Below, piece by piece: positions 6,685 through 12,129 of a stretch of DNA of 12,129 nucleotides. The position numbers and the translations under genes were made by a program. Location: the NCBI GenBank assembly GCA_035630195.1, contig DASQLD010000579.1, positions 1-12,129 of the forward strand. Reading direction: 5' to 3'. Every line of letters begins with the position of its first letter. The first letter of the stretch is position 1. The DNA comes from DASQDN01 sp035630195 (GTDB taxonomy: Bacteria; Acidobacteriota; Terriglobia; Bryobacterales; Bryobacteraceae). Below the pieces are notes generated by a model. That model was not told the DNA's origin. It saw only the letters and a list, made by a program, of their open reading frames with translations, and ran no database searches.

Positions 6685-8165
6685 TGTCGTGAGCCTCCTT
6701 TCAATACGGCATCGATATAACCCTGAGGCTGCAACAACTGATCTGATGCCCTCGAGGCGAGTCGCAAAACCGGTTCGGCGGCAACGGTAAACCCTAAAGT
6801 CATGACCGTGAGGCAAGCAATCGGCGCGAGTACTGCGCCGGTGAGTGTCGTCTTGTCTGCGTGCGGAGCCGGCTTCCAGAAAGCCTCATCCCAAAGTCGC
6901 GCCATTGAGAGAAGTGTTAGGACACCGACGATCAGAATAACGGCGGATGTCCAGAAAGCTCCCGCGTCGAATGTCCCTCGCAACAACGCCAACTTACCAA
7001 CAAATCCGGATAGCGGGGGCACGCCCGCGAGCGAAAATAATGGAATCATGGCCACGACAGCCACGATCGGTTGATTGCGGTAGATCGATCCCAAGCTGGC
7101 CAGGTCTGTAGTCCGCCGAAGCCGTAAGAAGATGCCGCTGATGAGATACAGATTAGTGATCACAAATATGTGGTGCAGCATATAGACGATTGACCCGGCC
7201 ATCGCTGATGGCGTCATAAGAGCCAATCCCACGGTTGTATAGCCGATATGACCAACTAGATTGAATGACAAGACGCGACGGAAGTCGCGCTGCGCCACAG
7301 CCCCGATTAAGCCGGCGATCATCGTACAGCCGGCCTGCACCAGAATCAGGTTATAGAGTACCGGGGGCGCATGTGGATATAGCAAAGTAATCACTCGAAT
7401 CAAGGAGTAAACTCCCACCTTGGTTAATAACCCCGCAAAGATCGCTCCGACGGCGGCCGGGGGTGTGTGATAGGAAGCGGGTAGCCAGAAGAACAAAGGG
7501 AATAGCGCTGCTTTAACGCCGAATGCAACCAAGAATAATACCGCAAGGACAAGCTCAAATGTGGTGATCTGCCTCGCCCGGAACACGACAGCGAGATCGG
7601 CCATGTTAAGCGTGCCGGTGCTGCCGTAGAGCAGTCCGAGAGCAGTCAAAAATAACGACGAAGCAAGCAAGTTCAAGGTCACGTATTTGAACGCAGCTTG
7701 GAGTTGAGCCTGGGTTCGGTGCAGGGACATCAACACGAAGGACGCTACCAACATCACCTCGAACCATACATAAAGATTGAACAGATCTCCGGTAAGAAAC
7801 GCGCCAGCAACACCCATGAGAAGAACATGAAGTAGGCCATGGTAACCGGACGTCTCGCGTTTTGGATCTACCCCCGCAAATGAGGAGGCGGCTACGGCGA
7901 GGCCGACGATACCGGCCGCAGCTATCAACAAGGCTGTCAGCAGGTCTGCGACAAGCGTGATGCCGAAGGGGGCAGCCCATCCACCAGATTGCAGCACCTG
8001 TATCCCTTGCTGCTCAACTTGGATGAAGAGCATGATTGCAACCGTAGCTTCTGCAACCGAGCCAGCAAACGAGATAGAGCGCTGCAATAGTGGCCGGCGG
8101 GGTACTAGAAGGAGAATCACCGCCGTCAGTAGAGGCACGAGGAGCGGAAGCACGAGCAGATTCAT
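6681..8165 (-). CDS. mrpD: Mrp cation/proton antiporter subunit D
   Basis: A 494-residue polytopic membrane protein related to the proton-pumping subunits NuoM/NuoN of complex I, one of the two large ion-translocating subunits of Mrp. About fourteen hydrophobic helices run through it. The key buried acid of the family is seen as Glu136 in LYVWFEVMLVASFV. The proton-channel lysines are at about 218 (FGVKAALFPLFFWLP) and 249 (GLLTKVGVYSL), with YHTPPAAVGAIFAG between them. The ATG at 8163-8165 overlaps the mrpC stop (ATGA), and its TGA overlaps the mrpE GTG. Length is normal and the frame has no lesion. Confidence 0.97.
   Translation of the reverse strand: MNLLVLPLLVPLLTAVILLLVPRRPLLQRSISFAGSVAEATVAIMLFIQVEQQGIQVLQSGGWAAPFGITLVADLLTALLIAAAGIVGLAVAASSFAGVDPKRETSGYHGLLHVLLMGVAGAFLTGDLFNLYVWFEVMLVASFVLMSLHRTQAQLQAAFKYVTLNLLASSLFLTALGLLYGSTGTLNMADLAVVFRARQITTFELVLAVLFLVAFGVKAALFPLFFWLPASYHTPPAAVGAIFAGLLTKVGVYSLIRVITLLYPHAPPVLYNLILVQAGCTMIAGLIGAVAQRDFRRVLSFNLVGHIGYTTVGLALMTPSAMAGSIVYMLHHIFVITNLYLISGIFLRLRRTTDLASLGSIYRNQPIVAVVAMIPLFSLAGVPPLSGFVGKLALLRGTFDAGAFWTSAVILIVGVLTLLSMARLWDEAFWKPAPHADKTTLTGAVLAPIACLTVMTLGFTVAAEPVLRLASRASDQLLQPQGYIDAVLKGGSRQ
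6694..6699 (-). promoter_or_regulatory. Ribosome binding site of mrpE
   Basis: AGGAGG on the minus strand, about 10 bases before the GTG at 6684. It lies inside the 3' end of mrpD and selects this start over the longer open frame that reaches 6816. Confidence 0.75.
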
Positions 8166-8509
8166 TGGCTGGCCGTTCCGATCTCGTCGATGTCATCCGT
8201 TCCCGTGCTGATATGGACGCAGTGCGCAAGGACAAGCGCAAACGCGAGTACTCCAAAGCCGATAACTATGGCAGTCAGCACCAACGATTGTGGGACCGGA
8301 TCCGCAAAAGGTCTCACTAGGTTCTGAGCGTCTCCAGGTAGGATCGGGGGTCGCGATCGTGTCAGTCCCCCGGCCAGAAAAATCAATAGGTTCGTCCCAT
8401 TACTTAGCAGTCCGAGTCCCACGATCAATTGGGCAAGGCGCCGCCGCAGCATAAGATAAATGCCTGCTGCATACAGCACACCAACGGCGGAGGCAAGTAT
8501 CAGCTCCAC
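8162..8509 (-). CDS. mrpC: Mrp cation/proton antiporter subunit C
   Basis: A 115-residue, three-helix subunit homologous to complex I NuoK. It contains the family pattern ASAVGVLYAAGIYLML, then LIVGLGLLSNGTNLLIFLAG, and after a loop DPVPQSLVLTAIVIGFGVLA, the typical DPxPQALVLTAIVI motif. The open frame reaches 8557, but a GTG at 8507-8509 fits the family start (VELILASAVG), has GGAGG 9 bases upstream, and follows the mrpB stop by four bases. It ends in TGA overlapping the mrpD ATG. Confidence 0.95.
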   Translation of the reverse strand: MELILASAVGVLYAAGIYLMLRRRLAQLIVGLGLLSNGTNLLIFLAGGLTRSRPPILPGDAQNLVRPFADPVPQSLVLTAIVIGFGVLAFALVLAHCVHISTGTDDIDEIGTASQ

Positions 8510-8513
8510 AAGT

Positions 8514-8909
8514 TCATTCCTCCACCAACGCGAAAGTAATCGTGAGAACAACGCCAATCACGACGAGAAACACTCCGAGATCGAATACAAGTGGTGTACC
8601 CGCGCCAATGCTGGGAGCGAGCCATAAAGCCTTGAGAAAAGGCTCGCCTAGGATTAGCGGGAGCATACCGCTTCCCAGGGCGAATAACAGCCCTATTCCG
8701 ATGATCCGCGATGGATCAACGACAACGGCATGACGCGATGCATCGACGCCATACGCAAAGGCATGAAGCGCGTATGCCGCTGCGACAACTAGTCCACCGG
8801 CGAACCCGCCTCCAGGCGCATTGTGACCGCGAAGCAGCAAGAATAGCCCGTAGAGCAGTAGTAAAGGCATCAACGCCCGCGTAGCAGTTCGCAAGATCAG
8901 TGATGTCAC
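8514..8909 (-). CDS. mrpB: Mrp cation/proton antiporter subunit B
   Basis: A 131-residue membrane subunit with the MnhB domain. Four hydrophobic helices are visible, and the MrpB signature GHNAPGGGFAGGLVVAAAY follows the first. DPSRIIGIGLLFALGSGMLP and the C-terminal FDLGVFLVVIGVVLTITFAL are also typical. The start is a GTG at 8907-8909 overlapping the mrpA stop as GTGA. It ends VEE-TGA, within the ribosome site of mrpC. I see no lesion. Confidence 0.96.
   Translation of the reverse strand: MTSLILRTATRALMPLLLLYGLFLLLRGHNAPGGGFAGGLVVAAAYALHAFAYGVDASRHAVVVDPSRIIGIGLLFALGSGMLPLILGEPFLKALWLAPSIGAGTPLVFDLGVFLVVIGVVLTITFALVEE
8519..8523 (-). promoter_or_regulatory. Ribosome binding site of mrpC
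   Basis: GGAGG on the minus strand, made by the last codons of mrpB and 9 bases before the GTG at 8509. It supports the short mrpC start over the frame open to 8557. Confidence 0.7.
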
Positions 8910-11191
8910 TGGTTCTCTCCACCTCGACGTCCGAGCCGAAGAATGGCTCGCACTCCCAATGCCGCCGTCGCCAGTACTGTGATTTCCCCGAGTGTATCGA
9001 GAGCTCGGAAATCCACCAGGATCACGTTAACGATATTGCGACCGTAGGCAAGCGGTAGACTCGACTCGGAGAAGTATCCGGCCAAGCGAGCTGGCGTGAG
9101 TGTCGAGCCCACAAACAGCAGAACGACAGCGATCGAGCTTCCGTAGATTAAGGCGACAAACGCGTCGCGGACCCGTATGCGCAACGGCGATAGGTCGCCA
9201 AAGCTTCGAAAGTGATAAAACACGAGAACAAAAATGACAGCCGTGAGAGTCTCAACCGAGAACTGAGTCATCGCCAAATCCGGAGCGCCGAAGAATAAAA
9301 ACGTAAGAGCAGCGCCATAGCCTGTAACTCCGAGGGATAGAACGGCTGTAATGGCCGTCGTCGCGCGGACAGCGAAGAGTGCGCCACCGACGATCATGAG
9401 TGCCGCGGCCACTTCCGGCGGCCTAAGATCAGTCACGCTCGGCGAATGAGGCACATCGTAGACAATCAGCACGCCGGCGAGCATAACTGTAACGGTGGCG
9501 ACTAGCGTCATAACGTAGGCACGCAGCGAGGCGCCCTGCAGCGCTGGCGATGACCACGCGCTCAACGCATCGAGACCTCGCAACGTTGACGTATAGAGTC
9601 TTTCAAAGCCCAAAGAACGCGGCCAAATCCCGCGTCGAAGGCCATCCCGTTTCGCATACAACGAACCCGCCATTGCCAGAGTTAGTATGCTCAACGCCAA
9701 TACAAACGTGAAACCATGCCAGATCGCAAAATGTGAACTGGTTGCCTTACCAAGAACAGCCGAGGCAGCTAGATTGACAGCAACGACCGTCACTCCCGGT
9801 AACACTCCCGTGACTAGCCCGGCCGTCGCGAGGAAGAGAGGTGGCGCGGCGAGAGCAATAGGAACCTTGTGCCTCGCGACACCCGCGCGTAACGGGCCCG
9901 TAAAGGGAGCTACCCCAGCAGTCAGACCAGCGGCTCCCAGCAGAGCGCTGGCCGCGATAGCAGCGGCCAGCAGCGCTTTAATAGCAGAAGCATCGTTCTC
10001 GAGTAGTGCCCCGTAGAAAAACTCCTTGGCTGTGAAGCCGAGGAACAGAGGCATCCCAGCCATCGAACATGCTGCCAAGCCTGCCGCAATCGCGGTGGCG
10101 CGCATTGCATGACGGAGCCCACCCAGCTGGGTGATATCGCGCGTTCCTGTTTCATGCTCCAACGTGCCTGCGACAAGAAACAGGGCGCCCTTGTAACACG
10201 CATGAGCGATTAGGTAGGTCAAAGCAGCTACAACGGCGCTGGAAGTTCCAATACCAAGCAGCATCATGATGACGCCCAGCGCACTGATAGTGGAGTACGC
10301 GAGGATGCGCTTAAGATCGGTTTCAGCGACACACCGCCATGCCCCTAACATCATCGTGATCGCGCCGGCGCCAACCACGAGATCCGTCCACAGAGGCGTT
10401 CCACCGAGTATCGGAGTGAATCTCGCAACGAGGTATATACCGGCTTTCACCATAGTCGCTGAATGCAGATAGGCACTGACCGGAGTGGGCGCAGTCATTG
10501 CGTTCGGCAACCAAAAGTGGAATGGCACCTGTGCAGACTTCGTGAAGGCCGCAAATAGCGCGAGCATAACAAGGAAGGGATATGCTTCGATACTGCGTAG
10601 CGGCGGTCCTTCTAATAGCAGGGCCGAAAGTCTCAAAGTCCCTGCGTTTTGCTCGACTAGCAACGCAACCGCTAAGAGGCCCATACCACCAGTGCCGGTG
10701 ACTAGCAGCGCCTGAATGGCCGATGCGCGCGCTTCCTTCCGATCATGGTTGAATCCGATGAGCAAGAAGGATGTAAAGCCCGTAAGTTCCCAGAACACAA
10801 ACAAGGCGAGCAGGTTGTCGGCGAGGACGACGCCGAGCATCGATCCCATGAAGGCAAAGAGTGCACCGAAGAAGCGACCCGCGCTGGGATCATTATTAAA
10901 ATAAGAGGCGCTGAAGAGAAGGACCAACGAGCCTATGGCCGTGATTATCACCGCAAACAGTAGGCTCAAGCCGTCAGCGTAGAAAGAAAGCTCCAGTGCC
11001 AGCGATGGGGCCCACGGTAGTGAGGATTTGATTGGTCCCGTCGTCGCAACGGATTGTAAGAGAAACCCGAAGTATACCGCCAGGGCGGCTGGCCAGATGG
11101 CTAGTAGCGCTGACCAGCGGGCTGGTAGCCGTCCACCCGCGACCGCAAGCGGTGCAAGCAGAAATGGAGAGAGTGCGATAAGCGGCTGCAT
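8906..11191 (-). CDS. mrpA: Mrp cation/proton antiporter subunit A
   Basis: The largest Mrp subunit (761 residues from the chosen start), a NuoL-like antiporter domain fused to C-terminal MbhD/MbhE-like helices, which is the long form of MrpA. Family residues are seen: Glu135 in FVFWELTGFTSFLLIGF, Lys218 in AAFTKSAQVPFHFWLP with His225, and Lys249 in YLHSATMVKAGIYL. The C-terminus has LFFGAPDLAMTQFSVETLTA and NVILVDFRALDTLGEITVLA, marks of the MbhD/MbhE part. I chose the ATG at 11189-11191 because the hydrophobic N-terminus starts there; a TTG 60 bases upstream is in frame. Neither start has a strong ribosome site. It is the first gene of the operon, so the promoter should lie in the gap upstream. 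Confidence 0.96.
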   Translation of the reverse strand: MQPLIALSPFLLAPLAVAGGRLPARWSALLAIWPAALAVYFGFLLQSVATTGPIKSSLPWAPSLALELSFYADGLSLLFAVIITAIGSLVLLFSASYFNNDPSAGRFFGALFAFMGSMLGVVLADNLLALFVFWELTGFTSFLLIGFNHDRKEARASAIQALLVTGTGGMGLLAVALLVEQNAGTLRLSALLLEGPPLRSIEAYPFLVMLALFAAFTKSAQVPFHFWLPNAMTAPTPVSAYLHSATMVKAGIYLVARFTPILGGTPLWTDLVVGAGAITMMLGAWRCVAETDLKRILAYSTISALGVIMMLLGIGTSSAVVAALTYLIAHACYKGALFLVAGTLEHETGTRDITQLGGLRHAMRATAIAAGLAACSMAGMPLFLGFTAKEFFYGALLENDASAIKALLAAAIAASALLGAAGLTAGVAPFTGPLRAGVARHKVPIALAAPPLFLATAGLVTGVLPGVTVVAVNLAASAVLGKATSSHFAIWHGFTFVLALSILTLAMAGSLYAKRDGLRRGIWPRSLGFERLYTSTLRGLDALSAWSSPALQGASLRAYVMTLVATVTVMLAGVLIVYDVPHSPSVTDLRPPEVAAALMIVGGALFAVRATTAITAVLSLGVTGYGAALTFLFFGAPDLAMTQFSVETLTAVIFVLVFYHFRSFGDLSPLRIRVRDAFVALIYGSSIAVVLLFVGSTLTPARLAGYFSESSLPLAYGRNIVNVILVDFRALDTLGEITVLATAALGVRAILRLGRRGGENQ

Positions 11192-11280
11192 TCTAGATTT
11201 CGGCTGCGATCTCTTCGGCGGGCGGGATCGTATGATTAGCGCGCCTCTCAACGACCGATGTTAGTTCTGGAATCTACGAT

Positions 11281-11309
11281 GTGACGCATCCTGGTCCCTA
11301 ACGTGACGC
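11281..11309. promoter_or_regulatory. GTGACGC direct repeat upstream of mrpA
   Basis: GTGACGC occurs at 11281-11287 and again at 11303-11309, exactly 22 bases apart, about two helical turns. That is the layout expected of a regulator dimer or tandem response-regulator site. It lies about 90-120 bases upstream of the mrpA start. The regulator is unknown. Confidence 0.3.
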
Positions 11310-11417
11310 TGAAATTCCGACTAATCGCCGAGAGGGTTCGGTAACACGGATACGATGGTCGGAACAGGCCGGGAATTGGCGTTGCCTTTGCAGGTGATGT
11401 CAAGATCGATGCTTTAG

Positions 11418-11433
11418 TGTGACACGCGACACA
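11418..11433. promoter_or_regulatory. CRP/FNR-like near-palindrome
   Basis: TGTGA, six bases, then ACACA. This matches the CRP consensus TGTGA-N6-TCACA in nine of ten defined bases. It sits inside a slightly longer GTGTG-N8-CACAC inverted repeat, about 230 bases upstream of mrpA. Short matches of this kind arise by chance, so this is only a candidate. Confidence 0.3.
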
Positions 11434-11796
11434 CTTTCGTCACAATGGGCCAGTCGAAGTAGTGAACCGCCGTGTGGGCCGCGACAAGTGCCGACAAGCG
11501 TCCGCTGACCCCAAAGCACGTGCTTGTCATCAAACCTGTCCTCGACGGGGCAGCGTCTGGTCCATGGCATCTTTGCACTGCACCCTACAAAGTCAGACAT
11601 CTGTGGGTTCGCTCGCCTACATGCCGTGTCATCCGGCGACGAAGCCGACCAAGTTTCTTCGTATGACCGTCATAAAAAGTTTAATCTTGCAAAGAGAACG
11701 AACCCGTGACTACCCTACGGGCAGACCTGTCATGACGTCGCTTCGTCGCGGCTATGGACCGAGTTGCTTACATGTTGAAAGGAAAAAAGAAATCGA

Positions 11797-12129
11797 ATGA
11801 GCAAGGCAGCAACGGCTTCCAGTCCGCGCGGAGAAACCGCCCGCAGTCACGTGTTAACGCTGGAGGAAATTGGAAATCTGGCGCAGGAGGGTAGTAACCC
11901 CGCCGACACTCTCACTAACATTGTTGCGCTGATCGCCAAGCGCTTTCAGACCGACGTCTGTTCGGCTTACTTGCTCGAATCCGATCGGGCGAATTTAGTA
12001 CTAGCAGCGACTCTAGGGCTACGTCGGGAATGTGTCGGCACACTCCGTCTAGCGCTACATGAAGGACTCGCAGGACTTGTGGCCGAACAAGTACTGCCGA
12101 TCGCAGTTGACAACGTAAAATCTCATCCG
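11797..12129 (+). CDS. GAF-domain protein, 5' part (possibly PtsP)
   Basis: The frame is open from the ATG at 11797-11799 to the right edge, giving 111 residues. A purine-rich stretch (GAAAGGAAAAAAG, about 11777-11789) upstream may serve as ribosome site. After about 18 polar residues comes a GAF domain: LEEIGNLAQEG, IVALIAKRFQTDVCSAYLLE, LAATLGLRRECVG, and LRLALHEGLAGLVAEQVLPI followed by AVDNVKSHP. This pattern (TDVCSxYLL, ATxGL, EGLxGLVAE, SHP) is typical of the N-terminal GAF domain of PtsP, the nitrogen-branch phosphotransferase enzyme I, but also occurs in sensor kinases and other GAF proteins. The missing C-terminus would decide. It is transcribed divergently from mrpA. Confidence 0.75.
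   Translation, partial: MSKAATASSPRGETARSHVLTLEEIGNLAQEGSNPADTLTNIVALIAKRFQTDVCSAYLLESDRANLVLAATLGLRRECVGTLRLALHEGLAGLVAEQVLPIAVDNVKSHP

Larger units (their letters stand above)
11192..11796. promoter_or_regulatory. Gene-free divergent region between mrpA and the GAF gene
   Basis: About 600 bases without a believable gene; short open frames here have no recognisable content. As the two flanking genes point away from each other, both promoters should be inside. Visible structure: a GTGACGC direct repeat, a CRP-like site, a perfect ATGAC-C-GTCAT palindrome at 11663-11673, GTCATGAC at 11729-11736, and a small CCCGT/ACGGG hairpin at 11703-11721. I found no convincing -35/-10 pair by eye. Confidence 0.5.

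Noticed and set aside
9687..10016. Plus-strand open frame of 109 codons inside mrpA
   Set aside because: It is antisense to the conserved mrpA gene and Ala/Thr-rich, as expected from the opposite strand of membrane-protein codons.
11703..11721. CCCGT-N9-ACGGG hairpin as a terminator
   Set aside because: The stem is only 5 bp, no T-tract follows, and no gene ends nearby on either strand.
11462..11800. Plus-strand open frame of 112 codons before the GAF gene
   Set aside because: No ribosome site or recognisable motif was seen, it overlaps other equally poor frames, and it runs into the start of the GAF gene in another frame.

Overview
The window looks like chromosome of a Gram-negative bacterium. 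It encodes a predicted outer-membrane beta-barrel protein, periplasmic signal-peptide proteins and a complete seven-subunit Mrp (Mnh/Sha) cation/proton antiporter. The gene types (Mrp operon, C39 peptidase plus TPR proteins, PA2779-like small protein, ISL3 element) would suit a soil acidobacterium or a proteobacterium. I cannot settle the lineage by eye.

Layout, left to right. (1) Positions 1-1010 hold the 5' part of a decayed ISL3-family insertion sequence, minus strand, running off the left edge; its transposase has two frameshifts and an in-frame TAG. (2) Positions 1168-2922, minus strand, hold the ruins of one long secreted-protein gene. Its reading frame is recovered across three frameshifts and one in-frame TAG, and its C-terminal half contains a duplicated domain. 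(3) At 3096-3516, plus strand, is a PA2779-like small exported protein, frameshifted just before its membrane anchor. (4) At 3508-5587, minus strand, is a TPR/beta-barrel protein (intact) preceded by a C39-type cysteine peptidase (frameshifted just before its catalytic cysteine). (5) Positions 5584-11191, minus strand, hold mrpA-B-C-D-E-F-G, intact and tightly packed with stop/start overlaps. The peptidase start overlaps the mrpG stop, so peptidase and TPR-barrel genes are the tail of the mrp transcription unit. (6) A roughly 600-base gene-free interval separates mrpA from a divergent plus-strand gene at 11797 whose visible part is a GAF domain (possibly ptsP); it runs off the right edge.

How the genes work together: Mrp A-G assemble into one inner-membrane complex that exchanges cytoplasmic Na+ or other monovalent cations for external protons, for pH and salt homeostasis. 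The C39 peptidase, TPR-barrel and PA2779-like proteins resemble the PA2778/PA2779 gene pairing of other bacteria and probably formed one envelope module, but two of the three now carry frameshifts.

The main contrast is integrity. Mrp is lesion-free across 5.6 kb and the TPR-barrel is open across 1.6 kb, whereas every other complete locus carries at least one lesion. Uneven damage argues for real decay rather than uniform sequencing error, though raw reads would be needed to prove it. No tRNA, rRNA or CRISPR array was seen.
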